In this document: positions 1 through 6,974 of the stretch, piece by piece | Numbering within the stretch: position 1 is the first letter of the stretch | Layout: every line of letters starts with the position of its first letter | Source: Dehalococcoidia bacterium | GTDB lineage: Bacteria > Chloroflexota > Dehalococcoidia > Lucifugimonadales > GCA-2717565 | NCBI GenBank assembly: GCA_009692865.1 | Contig: SHYH01000011.1 | Location: 1 to 38,983 of the forward strand | Length of the DNA: 38,983 bases | Direction: 5' to 3' | Position numbers and translations under genes: made by a program | The notes under the pieces: model-generated | What the model was told of the DNA's origin: nothing | Databases searched by the model: none | Seen by the model: the letters and a program-made list of their open reading frames with translations, nothing else

Positions 1-146
1 CGCGACCTGTCGGCCTTCGGCACCCCCCTGTCCCCACGTTCACGAAGGTCTTTCGCCGCTGGGCAGGTCTCCCGATGAATCGGGACGGGGGACACCCCCA
101 TACCCCCTCTGAACTCCTCCTCTTCGGGACTTTTTAAGCAAAGGTT
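1..146. repeat. Intergenic repeat, composite copy
   Basis: No gene is visible in the first 171 bases. The stretch contains the words CTTTCGCCGCTGG, the small palindrome CCCGATGAATCGGG followed by GGACACCCCCA, and an end that reads CTTTTTAAGCAAAG. The same words in the same order recur at about 27535-27632, and parts recur at 19655-19810 and 34797-34883. It is therefore one copy of a dispersed intergenic repeat rather than unique regulatory DNA. It lies just downstream of the 209-aa gene on the minus strand and may also act as its transcript end, but no clear hairpin-plus-T-run terminator is visible. Confidence 0.6.
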
Positions 147-171
147 GCAGGAGCCACAGAGGCAGAGGCTT

Positions 172-801
172 TCAGCAGCGCACCCCTACGGCGCCGGTCA
201 ACTTGCGGCGTCGCAGGATCTCCCTGGCCTTTGAGGCCGAGAACCACACCATCTTCCCCGTCACGGCGTCCTCAGTATGAAGGTCCAGCTCGGCGAAAAA
301 CTTCAGGAAGTAGAGGCCCGCTTCCCGAACGGAGAGGGGCGAGAGGGGGGCGAGGGCCAGGGGCGCGAAGCTGTTGGGCGCCTCCAGGACCTCTTTGGTG
401 GTTTGAGGATCGTCACCCTCCCAGGTGCAGACGGCGAACAGCTTCTGGGTGCGCCAAGGGTAGGCCATCAGCCACGACCAGTAGGCCGCCAGCGGCGTCC
501 CAGGAGCATCCTTGGGGTTGGCTCCGTGGGCGAACAACAGGATGCAGTTGAAGGCGTCCTCGGGTTGGAGGTAGGGCGTCAGCTCCTCCGGGCTATTCAC
601 GCGGGTCAGCGCCTCCTCTTTAAGAAAGAGACCCCGCCGCCGCATGGTCGAGAACACCCGGTCGGTGAACTGGTGCTCCCACCCCAACTGGTTGCCCGAA
701 CCGTCCACCACGAGCAGGGTGGCTCTTCCTGGAATGGACACGGGGCTCCAGAAGATGAGAGGGCCAGGCCGACTTTGGGGAGTCAGTGCTGGGGGGTTCA
801 T
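172..801 (-). CDS. Uncharacterised 209-aa protein, possible CHAT/caspase-like fold
   Basis: Complete open frame of 209 codons starting at an ATG that abuts the stop of the 57-aa gene (804-802), so translation is probably coupled; there is no separate ribosome binding site. I do not recognise the family with certainty. A hydrophobic strand ending in FAHG (His92) is followed about 33 residues later by LFAVCTWEGD (Cys125). Then come an APLSPLSVREAG turn and an amphipathic helix LYFLKFFAEL. That order, strand-His-Gly then strand-Cys then helix, resembles CHAT peptidases (caspase-like clan CD), which would make His92 and Cys125 a catalytic dyad. The spacing is short for the family and the resemblance is by eye only. 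No signal peptide or membrane segment is seen, so it is probably cytoplasmic. Confidence 0.7.
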   Translation of the reverse strand: MNPPALTPQSRPGPLIFWSPVSIPGRATLLVVDGSGNQLGWEHQFTDRVFSTMRRRGLFLKEEALTRVNSPEELTPYLQPEDAFNCILLFAHGANPKDAPGTPLAAYWSWLMAYPWRTQKLFAVCTWEGDDPQTTKEVLEAPNSFAPLALAPLSPLSVREAGLYFLKFFAELDLHTEDAVTGKMVWFSASKAREILRRRKLTGAVGVRC

Positions 802-975
802 CTATTTGGTGAGGGCTTCCGACAGCCCCCTGGCCTCTTCAGGCTCAAGGAAATACTCGAGCATGGTGACGGCACCCAGCTTCTTCAGCCCCACCACGAG
901 GCGAAGGCGGCCGTCTTCGGTGCGTTCCAGTACCAGGGTCTTGGGCTCCTTGCCCGTTTGAAACAGTGTCTTCAT
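802..975 (-). CDS. Small 57-aa protein encoded upstream of the CHAT-like gene
   Basis: A 57-codon frame from ATG at 975 to TAG at 802-804, below the usual length cut-off for automatic calling. It has a strong ribosome binding site (AGGAGG about 7 nt before the ATG) and ends exactly where the 209-aa gene begins. The product starts MKTLFQTGKEPKTLVLERT, continues with alternating charged and hydrophobic residues, and ends in a short helix rich in Glu (EPEEARGLSEALTK). No membrane segment or Cys motif is present. A small acidic protein cotranslated with a possible protease could be a regulator or partner, but that is inference from position only. Confidence 0.72.
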   Translation of the reverse strand: MKTLFQTGKEPKTLVLERTEDGRLRLVVGLKKLGAVTMLEYFLEPEEARGLSEALTK

Positions 976-1036
976 AGGCGCCTCCTGACGAGGGCGAGCG
1001 CGCAGGTTTCTCTATCGACTGATCGCCCCACTCACG

Positions 1037-1065
1037 ACGATACTAAGACCCGTTGGTCTCGTCAA
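1037..1065 (-). promoter_or_regulatory. Candidate promoter with inverted repeat in the spacer
   Basis: On the minus strand TTGACG (1065-1060) is followed after exactly 17 nt by TATCGT (1042-1037), about 60 nt before the ATG of the 57-aa gene. The spacer contains a 5-bp inverted repeat, AGACC-AACG-GGTCT, placed where a repressor would block polymerase. The -35 matches consensus 5/6 and the -10 matches 4/6. The inverted repeat could instead be a weak hairpin ending the upstream minus-strand gene. Confidence 0.4.
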
Positions 1066-1082
1066 GGCGCCTGGGACGTCCG

Positions 1083-2144
1083 TCATTGCACAGCGGCTGG
1101 CGCTTTGTCATAGAGCAGGGTCAGGCATGGGTCAAAGGCAAAGGGGCTGAACCTGGGGTCCTCCATGTGGGTCTCGTGGGCGGTGAACTGCACCCGAAGG
1201 TCCCAGTGGGGTTCATCATAGCCGTGGAACCCCGGCGGCACCAGGATGAAGTGGAAATGGTTAGGGGTAAACTGCATGGGGATATTGTTGTACTCCCACC
1301 CCCCCTCGGGGGTCCTGACCATCTGCTTCTGGGAGTACATGTACACCACGCCCACCACCTCGTAGCGGGCATCGTCCCCGCACACGGCCACCCAGAAGGG
1401 GCCAAACGGGAACACCGCCGGGTCCCAAAAGTGCTGGCCCAGAAGCGGTATGGGGTTGGAGAAGACCGTCGCATCTTGGGGCAGGCTGGGAGGCGCCGGG
1501 GGAAACTCCCGGAGGGTGAGGGTGGGCTTCTCCCCACGGGCGATGGCGGCGTGCTCTGCATGAGGAATGCGCCAGGCGGTCACCTCCCAGTGGAGCCCGG
1601 GATGCCCGAGACGGGCCACGGGGGTGTAAGCGACGTCCACGTGGTCCACGGGGATGTCCATGGGCGCTATCCACTCGTACATGGGCAGCTCCAAGCGCAC
1701 CGACGGGTCGGCGGGGTCATCTTTGAACCAGGAGATCCGCATGAGATCATCCTCGACGAACAGGGTGGTCATGGACAGCACCTGGTCTTTGTAGACGCCG
1801 TACAGGGGCCCTCGCTCCGTGGCCCACTCCTGGGCCCACAGCTGGATGCCGGGCTGGATCTGCCAGTCCAGCTTCTGGGCGTCCCGAGGGAGGTGTTGGA
1901 GGGCAGGGCGAAGGTTAATAGGCGGTGGAACGTCGGGGAAGAAGTGGGGAGCGGGGGCCAGAGGGGAGGCGAGATCGCCGGCGGCCCAGAAGGCGGGGGC
2001 GCTCACACAACCCGTCCCGCCCAGAAGGAAGAGGAACAGTGCAATCGGGACCGCAAAGGGCAGCGTCCTCCGGACTGACAACCATCCACTGCCTTGTGAA
2101 CCGGCTCCACCAGGGTCCAAGGATCGGCAAGCGCGAGGTTCCAA
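1083..2144 (-). CDS. Uncharacterised exported protein or lipoprotein, 353 aa
   Basis: Open frame of 353 codons. The TTG at 2144 is preferred because AGGAG sits 8 nt upstream; it gives a long polar leader before a hydrophobic stretch (FAVPIALFLFLLGGTGC). That stretch could be a signal peptide with a weak lipobox (G-T-G-C) or a cleavage site near APAFWAA. A downstream TTG (at WLSVRR) would give a more usual signal peptide but has a poorer ribosome binding site. The mature part is rich in Trp, Pro and His, including LLGQHFWDPAVFPFGPFW and HFHFILVPPGFHGYDEPHWD near the C-terminus, which look like a secreted soluble domain. I recognise no family. It is transcribed away from the ccm genes and toward the 57-aa/209-aa pair. 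Confidence 0.7.
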   Translation of the reverse strand: MEPRACRSLDPGGAGSQGSGWLSVRRTLPFAVPIALFLFLLGGTGCVSAPAFWAAGDLASPLAPAPHFFPDVPPPINLRPALQHLPRDAQKLDWQIQPGIQLWAQEWATERGPLYGVYKDQVLSMTTLFVEDDLMRISWFKDDPADPSVRLELPMYEWIAPMDIPVDHVDVAYTPVARLGHPGLHWEVTAWRIPHAEHAAIARGEKPTLTLREFPPAPPSLPQDATVFSNPIPLLGQHFWDPAVFPFGPFWVAVCGDDARYEVVGVVYMYSQKQMVRTPEGGWEYNNIPMQFTPNHFHFILVPPGFHGYDEPHWDLRVQFTAHETHMEDPRFSPFAFDPCLTLLYDKAPAAVQ

Positions 2145-2175
2145 TGGAAAGGCTCCTGTCGTCTTCGTTCGGCCC

Positions 2176-2204
2176 GTGTCATAGGTTACCAGATTTGCTA
2201 CAAT
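2176..2204 (+). promoter_or_regulatory. Candidate extended -10 promoter facing the ccm genes
   Basis: GTGTCA (2176-2181), a 17-nt spacer and TACAAT (2199-2204) preceded by TGC, giving an extended -10. The same TGCTACAAT word occurs upstream of ctaA (15006) and mutS2 (27725). It is the only good promoter between the divergent minus-strand unknown gene and ccmH. The leader to ccmH would be about 310 nt and contains the MITE-like copy at 2262-2453. Confidence 0.45.
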
Positions 2205-2261
2205 GCCATAAGGGTCAAGCGGACACTTCGTGGTGCACCACCGTTGATTGCCTTACCTTCA

Positions 2262-2453
2262 GCAGGGTGATGATAAACCCTTTCGACCGCCGATAGATGC
2301 GGGGCCTTCGGCATCGCCCTTTCCCCCTTCCTGGACAGGAAGGGGGTGGAAATTATACCTGGGGGGACACCCCCAGACCCCCGGCCCTTCGGCTTCGCTC
2401 AGGGCAGGCTCCGGGGCTTCGCCCCTCTGCACTTCCCTTTTCCAGCATCCTGG
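2262..2453. mobile_element. MITE-like element, copy A (192 bp)
   Basis: The left end reads GCAGGGTGATGATAAACCC. The right end, read on the other strand, is CCAGGATGCTGGAAAAGGG, giving imperfect terminal inverted repeats of about 19 bp. The interior (CCCCCTTCCTGGACAGGAAGGGGG palindrome core, then a GGGGACACCCCCA word and a GCTTCGCCCCTCTGCAC word) matches copies B and C. It is longer than those by about 50 bp, owing to an extra GGCCCTTCGGCTTCGCTC segment that also occurs at 19730-19760. The right end is followed by TA, while the left flank is CA. It fills most of the 379-bp space between 2145 and 2523, which has no gene. Confidence 0.62.
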
Positions 2454-2523
2454 TAGAATAGGTTACAATTGCACTCTCAGTTTTTTGAGGAAGCGTGGGG
2501 CTGTGAGGTCTCCCGGCGTCACC

Positions 2524-3045
2524 ATGAAAACGGCTCTGCTGCTCGTGGGCCTTGGGATGGCCCTGGCTGTGGTTGCCTGCTCCTCCCAGCCACGGGAGGC
2601 AACTTCCCTGGAGCAACAGGCCTACGCCCTGAACAAGGCCATCATGTGCCCTATCTGCCCAGGGGAATCTATTGACCAGTCCCAGGTGGAGTTGGCGCGC
2701 CAGATGCGCCAGGTGGTGCTGGACCAGCTGGCTGAAGGGCGCAGCGACGAACAGATAAAGGGCTTCTTTGTCCAACGGTACGGGCCTAGCGTGCTCATGG
2801 CGCCGCCCCAGGAGGGGTTCCACCTCCTGGCGTGGGTGGTGCCCCCGATGGCGGTGGCGGCAGCCGTCGTGGCCCTGGCGTTGATTCTCTGGCGCTTGCG
2901 CCGAAGGGGAGCGAGTCTCGTGGCCGGCCCGGCGGAAACGGTCCCCGCGCAGGAACAGCAGGCGTACCTTCAGCGGGCCGAGGCACTCCTGGAGGCAGAG
3001 GCACCCTCGGGCGGCGGTGACAATGACCAACGCAAGGCGAGGTAG
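2524..3045 (+). CDS. ccmH: Cytochrome c-type biogenesis protein CcmH (haem lyase thiol subunit)
   Basis: A 173-aa lipoprotein or membrane-anchored protein. The N-terminus has a signal sequence ending VVAC (Cys19), and the CcmH signature follows: NKAIMCPICPGESIDQSQ, with redox Cys42 and Cys45. A helical segment (QMRQVVLDQLAEGRSDEQI) and a C-terminal membrane helix (about residues 98-122, LLAWVVPPMAVAAAVVALAL) come next, which is the standard CcmH domain order. The family keeps apocytochrome haem-binding cysteines reduced for haem attachment by CcmF. The usual CxxC context is close to RCxxCQ, whereas here it is MCPICPG. The ATG at 2524 is chosen because the signal peptide starts there; an in-frame GTG at 2500 is possible. 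It is followed 143 bp later by ccmF. Confidence 0.9.
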   Translation: MKTALLLVGLGMALAVVACSSQPREATSLEQQAYALNKAIMCPICPGESIDQSQVELARQMRQVVLDQLAEGRSDEQIKGFFVQRYGPSVLMAPPQEGFHLLAWVVPPMAVAAAVVALALILWRLRRRGASLVAGPAETVPAQEQQAYLQRAEALLEAEAPSGGGDNDQRKAR

Positions 3046-3188
3046 GGCGTGCCCCGCACCCTCACCTCAAGCCTCTTCCTTTTGGGGGCAGGGCGCCGCA
3101 GGTGGGGCAGGGGGGTGAGGTAGAGACCCTTGGAGAGGGTGCACTCAATATGCTGAGGTTTCAGGAACGGGTCACTAGGGAGCTGTAG

Positions 3189-5189
3189 ATGATTGACGTA
3201 GGAGCGGTGGCGCTGGTAATGGCCCTGGTGACGGCAGCCTATGCCGCGCTCGGCTCCTTCGTGGGGGCGTGGCGCGGGAGCCCCGAGCTGGTGAAGAGCG
3301 CTCGCTATGGACTGTTCGCCGTCCTCCCGCTCCTGATGGTGGCCACAACGGCCCTGGTGTACGCCTTTGTCACCCGGGACTTCCAGGTCCGCTACGTGGC
3401 CGAGAACAGCAACCTGGCCATGCCCCGGGTGTACACCTGGGTGGCCTTCTACGCGGGCAACGCCGGCTCTCTCCTCTACCTGGCCCTGCTCCTCTCTCTG
3501 CTCTCGACGCTGGCCGTCCTCTCCATGCGCCGGAGGCTCCCCATCACAACCCCCTACGCCACGGGGATGCTGGCCGTGGTGCTGACCTTCTTCTTAGGGG
3601 TCATGGTCTTCATGGCCAACCCCTTGGAGAAGCTCGCGGTGGCCCCGCTCGATGGAAAGGGCATCAATCCTCTGCTCATCCACCTGGGCATGTTCTTCCA
3701 CCCGCCCATGCAGATGGCAGGGCTTATGTCGGTGGCCGTTCCCTTCAGCATCGCGGTGGGCGCCCTGCTGGCGGGCAAGGCCGGCCAGGACGACTGGGTG
3801 GATGTGGGCCGCCGCTGGGGGCTCGTCTCCTGGCTCATTCTCACCATAGGCGTACTGCTGGGGTCCTGGTGGGCCTACACCATCCTGGGGTGGGGTGGCT
3901 ACTGGGGCTGGGACCCGGTCGAGAACTCGGCCCTCATGCCGTGGTTGGCCATGACGGCCTTCGTCCACACCATCATGGTGCAGCGGCGACGAGGGATGTT
4001 CCGCCTGTGGAACCTGGTCCTCGTTGTCATCGCCTTCACGCTGGCCCAGTACGGCATGTTCCTCAACCGTGGGGGGCCGGTGCCCTCGGTGCACTCCTTT
4101 GCTCAGTCGGCCATGGGGTGGACCTTCCTGGCCTTCATGGCGGCCAGCCTCTTCGGCACCTTGGGTTTGCTGTTCTGGAAGGCGGGCAGCCTGAAGAGCC
4201 GCGAGGGTGTGGAGTCCCTGCTCTCCAGAGAGAGCGCCTTTCTGCTGAACAACATTCTCCTCCTGTCCGTGGCCTTTGTAACCCTTTGGGGCTCCACCTT
4301 CCCCCTGATCTCCGAGGTGTTCCGGGGAGAGACGGTGACGGTGGCGGCTCCCTTCTACAACAAGGTGAACGGCCCCTTGATCCTGGGCCTCGTCTTTCTC
4401 ATGGGCGTCGGGCCCCTGTTGCCGTGGCGACGGGCTACCGGGCGGCAGATCCTCCTGATGCTGAAGTATCCCCTGGGCGTAGCAACGGCGGGCGTTGTCG
4501 TCCTGGGGCTTCTGGAGGTCAGGCATCCCCTGGCCCTCTTTGCCTTCGCCGTGTGCCTCATGGTGGCCACGGGCATCCTCCAGGAGTGGGGGCGAGGAAC
4601 CTGGGTGCGCCATCGGCGCGGGGAAGGGTACGTCACGGCCTTTCTGCGGCTGCTGGCAAGCAACCGGCCTCGGTACGGCGGCTACATCGTCCACCTGGGC
4701 ATCGTGACCTTGGCGATAGGGGTCACCGCCTCCTCGTTTTATGTTGTGCAGAAGGACTACTCCCTGGCGCCCGGCCAGGAAGACTCTCTGGGGCCGTACA
4801 CCTTCCGCTACCTGTCGGTAGGGCGGCAGGCCTTCTCCGATCGCATGGAGGTGGAGGCCTTGTTTGAGGTGTCTCGCGATGGCGCGCCTTTGGGGACAAT
4901 GAGGCCCGAGCGAGCTTTCTATCCCAGTTTCAACATCGGGGCCACGCGGGCGGCCATTCACAGCACGCCCATAGAGGACTTCTACATCGTGCCCTCCCAG
5001 TTCGATGAGACGGGCAGGGGTGTGTTTCGGATGTACATCTTCCCGCTCGTATGGTGGATGTGGGCCTCCGGCCCTGTGCTGGTGTTAGGGATCCTGGTGG
5101 CCCTTTGGGCAGAGCGAAGGCCCGGGGTCAGGCCGGCCGAGGCGTCCGTCGGCGCTAGGACGGTTGGTAGTGGGACAGGCGGAGGGTAG
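3189..5189 (+). CDS. ccmF: Cytochrome c-type biogenesis protein CcmF (haem lyase)
   Basis: A 666-aa polytopic membrane protein of normal CcmF length. The diagnostic tryptophan-rich haem-handling (WWD) motif is present at about residues 224-252 (GSWWAYTILGWGGYWGWDP followed by VENSALMPWL). Also present are conserved His-containing loops such as HPPMQMAG (about 172-179) and VPSVHSFAQS (about 299-308). CcmF with CcmH ligates haem to apocytochromes c in System I maturation; here the obvious clients are the cytochrome c domain of CoxB and its electron donor. The start ATG lies downstream of a GGGAG. The next gene begins 8 nt after the stop. CcmA-E are not in this window. Confidence 0.93.
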   Translation: MIDVGAVALVMALVTAAYAALGSFVGAWRGSPELVKSARYGLFAVLPLLMVATTALVYAFVTRDFQVRYVAENSNLAMPRVYTWVAFYAGNAGSLLYLALLLSLLSTLAVLSMRRRLPITTPYATGMLAVVLTFFLGVMVFMANPLEKLAVAPLDGKGINPLLIHLGMFFHPPMQMAGLMSVAVPFSIAVGALLAGKAGQDDWVDVGRRWGLVSWLILTIGVLLGSWWAYTILGWGGYWGWDPVENSALMPWLAMTAFVHTIMVQRRRGMFRLWNLVLVVIAFTLAQYGMFLNRGGPVPSVHSFAQSAMGWTFLAFMAASLFGTLGLLFWKAGSLKSREGVESLLSRESAFLLNNILLLSVAFVTLWGSTFPLISEVFRGETVTVAAPFYNKVNGPLILGLVFLMGVGPLLPWRRATGRQILLMLKYPLGVATAGVVVLGLLEVRHPLALFAFAVCLMVATGILQEWGRGTWVRHRRGEGYVTAFLRLLASNRPRYGGYIVHLGIVTLAIGVTASSFYVVQKDYSLAPGQEDSLGPYTFRYLSVGRQAFSDRMEVEALFEVSRDGAPLGTMRPERAFYPSFNIGATRAAIHSTPIEDFYIVPSQFDETGRGVFRMYIFPLVWWMWASGPVLVLGILVALWAERRPGVRPAEASVGARTVGSGTGGG

Positions 5190-5197
5190 GGAAGAGC

Positions 5198-5590
5198 ATG
5201 GTTGTGCTCGCGAGCAGTCTCATGGTGCTCCTGGTGGCGGCAGCCATCCTGTACCCCTTTGCGCGCCGCAAGCAAGCGATGGGGGAACTGGAGGAGGGGT
5301 CGCGGCAGGCGGAGCTGGGCTACCGATGGGACGGCATCGTGGCGGGGCTGAGGGACGCCGATATGGAGCGGGCCATCGGGACGTTGCCGGAGCCGGAATA
5401 CCAGTGGGTGCGCCAGCGGTACATGGCCGAGGCTGCCGTCGTTCTGCGTGCTTTCGATCTGGAGCAGCAGCAGGAGGAGAGGCTCCTTGCCAGCCTGGAG
5501 GACACGCTGCGACAGGCCCGCCAGCGCTCTCTCGGCGACGACAACGGAGCGGCGGGTGCCTCCCCAGAGCGTAGGTTCTCTGATGGCTAG
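5198..5590 (+). CDS. CcmI-like membrane-anchored protein
   Basis: A 130-aa protein with one N-terminal membrane helix (VVLASSLMVLLVAAAILYPF) followed by a cytoplasm- or periplasm-facing helical segment. The pattern GIVAGLRDADMERAIGTLPE then EYQWVRQRYMAEAAVVLRAF matches the N-terminal CcmI family signature (Leu-rich repeat of 'alRDle.D...G.L.e.dY..lr.ry..eA'). CcmI delivers apocytochrome to the CcmF/CcmH ligation complex; the longer TPR region of proteobacterial CcmI is absent. A GGAAGAG precedes the ATG, 8 nt after ccmF. Its TAG stop (5588-5590) overlaps the start of the next gene, and its last base is now supplied by a MITE-like insertion. Confidence 0.75.
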   Translation: MVVLASSLMVLLVAAAILYPFARRKQAMGELEEGSRQAELGYRWDGIVAGLRDADMERAIGTLPEPEYQWVRQRYMAEAAVVLRAFDLEQQQEERLLASLEDTLRQARQRSLGDDNGAAGASPERRFSDG

Positions 5591-6974
5591 AAGAGTGATG
5601 AAAAAACCTTCGACCATCCCCCTGTCCCCCTTCCTGGCCAGGAAGGGGGAGGAAATCATATCTGGGGGACACCCCAAGAGCCCTGCCAAAGGGGCCTCGC
5701 CCCTCTGGACTCCCCTTTTTCAGCATCGCGCTAGTGCTCGCGCTGTCGTCGCGTTGCTGCTGCTGGCGGTTTTGACCCTCTGGGGTCAGGCGGATGCTTT
5801 GGCTCAAGGGGGCGGCGCTGTCGTAGAGGGGCAGGTTGCGAACGGGACGACAGCGGAGGGAGTTGTCTCTGGGTTGACGGTGGTGCTGCACCAGCACGGC
5901 ATGGGGGAGGAGCTGGATGTGCAAGCCACCACCGATGGGACAGGTAGGTTCCGCTTCGACAACGTGGAGGTGGTGCCTGGGTTCGCCTATGGGGTCTCGA
6001 TGGAGTACCAGGGGGCCGTGTACGGCCAGGACATGGAGCTGAGCCCCGGGAAGACCAGCCAGGCTACACTGACGGTGTACGAGAGCACTGAGGACGATGG
6101 TGTCCTCCAGGTCGTCTCCGCCTCTACGCTTTTCGCCTCGGTGGACCAGAAGGGCCAGTGGGTGGGAGTCCTGGAGATGGTCATCGTGAGGAACACCGGC
6201 AATCGCACCTACGTCCCAGGCCCAGAACCGATGAAGGTGCTGCGCTTCAGCCTAGCTCCCGAGGCGCAGGATTTGAAGGTCCGTACGGGGCTCTCGGGGG
6301 CGGAGGACCTTTTGCAGGTGGACCGGGGCTTTGGCCTTCCGTCACCGGTCCCACCCGGCGATCACAACCTCCTTTTCGCCTACCGCTTTCCCTATAAGGG
6401 GCCCAGCATATCCTTCACCAAAGCCCTGCCCTACGGCGCGGGCCAGCTACGGGTCCTGATCCCCCAGGGGGAGGTGCACGTGGCAAGCCCCCAGATGGGG
6501 TCTCCGGCGGTGGTTACCATTGGGCAAAGAGCTTATGAGGTGCTGACCCTTGAAGGCCTGGGCCCAGGCGCCACGGTAGAGGTGTCGCTCCAGGGTCTTC
6601 CCCAAGCCACTCTCTTCGACCGAGGGGCGCGGTTCACTGAGGGAGTGCCTCTCCAGTACCTCCCGGCGGCGGCGCTGGCCCTGGTTGCTCTCTCAGTGAT
6701 AGCCTTTGTCCTAGTCCGGTCCCGGCGGAGGCCCCGAGGAGGGAAGGGGTCCTACGACGGCTCTCCGCTGGATGAGGCCCGCAAGGAGTTGGCGCAGGCC
6801 CTGGCGGCATTGGAGAGCCGTCGGGCGGGGGGATTGGACGCTGCTCGCTACGAAGAGGAGCGCCGCCGATTGGCAGGGCGGCTGGCAGCCGTGGAGCGGG
6901 GAGTGACGGCGGACAGGACGAGCAACGCGTCCGATGACGGCCCCGGCGACTCTGCGACAAAGAGGGGGGTTTGA
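5583..6974 (+). CDS. Exported protein with CcmI-like tail; N-terminus extended by a repeat insertion
   Basis: From ATG 5583 this encodes 463 aa. Codons 3-50 come from a MITE-like element (5590-5731 plus one TA). Without it the protein would begin MASARAVVALLLLAVLTLWG, a classic signal peptide ending at ADALAQG. The mature part starts with a beta-rich region resembling a carboxypeptidase regulatory-like/Ig-type fold (VEGQVANGTTAEGVVSGLTV, then GTGRFRFDNV). It continues as an exported domain to a membrane helix (LQYLPAAALALVALSVIAFV) and ends in a helical tail (DEARKELAQALAALESRR, GGLDAARYEEERRRLAG) that resembles the CcmI helix motif. I infer a role in cytochrome c maturation from position and tail. 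It overlaps the gene before by 8 nt and shares 1 nt with ccdA. Confidence 0.78.
   Translation: MARRVMKKPSTIPLSPFLARKGEEIISGGHPKSPAKGASPLWTPLFQHRASARAVVALLLLAVLTLWGQADALAQGGGAVVEGQVANGTTAEGVVSGLTVVLHQHGMGEELDVQATTDGTGRFRFDNVEVVPGFAYGVSMEYQGAVYGQDMELSPGKTSQATLTVYESTEDDGVLQVVSASTLFASVDQKGQWVGVLEMVIVRNTGNRTYVPGPEPMKVLRFSLAPEAQDLKVRTGLSGAEDLLQVDRGFGLPSPVPPGDHNLLFAYRFPYKGPSISFTKALPYGAGQLRVLIPQGEVHVASPQMGSPAVVTIGQRAYEVLTLEGLGPGATVEVSLQGLPQATLFDRGARFTEGVPLQYLPAAALALVALSVIAFVLVRSRRRPRGGKGSYDGSPLDEARKELAQALAALESRRAGGLDAARYEEERRRLAGRLAAVERGVTADRTSNASDDGPGDSATKRGV
5590..5731. mobile_element. MITE-like element, copy B, inserted in frame into a coding region
   Basis: A 142-bp element flanked on both sides by TA (5588-5589 and 5732-5733), as expected for target duplication by IS630/Tc1-mariner-type transposition. 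The left end GAAGAGTGATGAAAAAACC and the right end read on the other strand, GCGCGATGCTGAAAAAGGG, are imperfect inverted repeats. The core shares the GGAAGGGGG palindrome, the CTGGGGGACACCCC word and the GCCTCGCCCCTCTGGAC word with copies A and C. Element plus one TA is 144 bp, exactly 48 codons with no stop in the recipient frame. No transposase is encoded. Confidence 0.75.

Noticed and set aside
3594..4961. Long open frame (455 codons) antisense to ccmF
   Set aside because: It lies wholly inside ccmF, has the low-complexity, charged and Gly/Pro/His-rich composition of a high-GC shadow frame, and has no ribosome binding site or recognisable motif.
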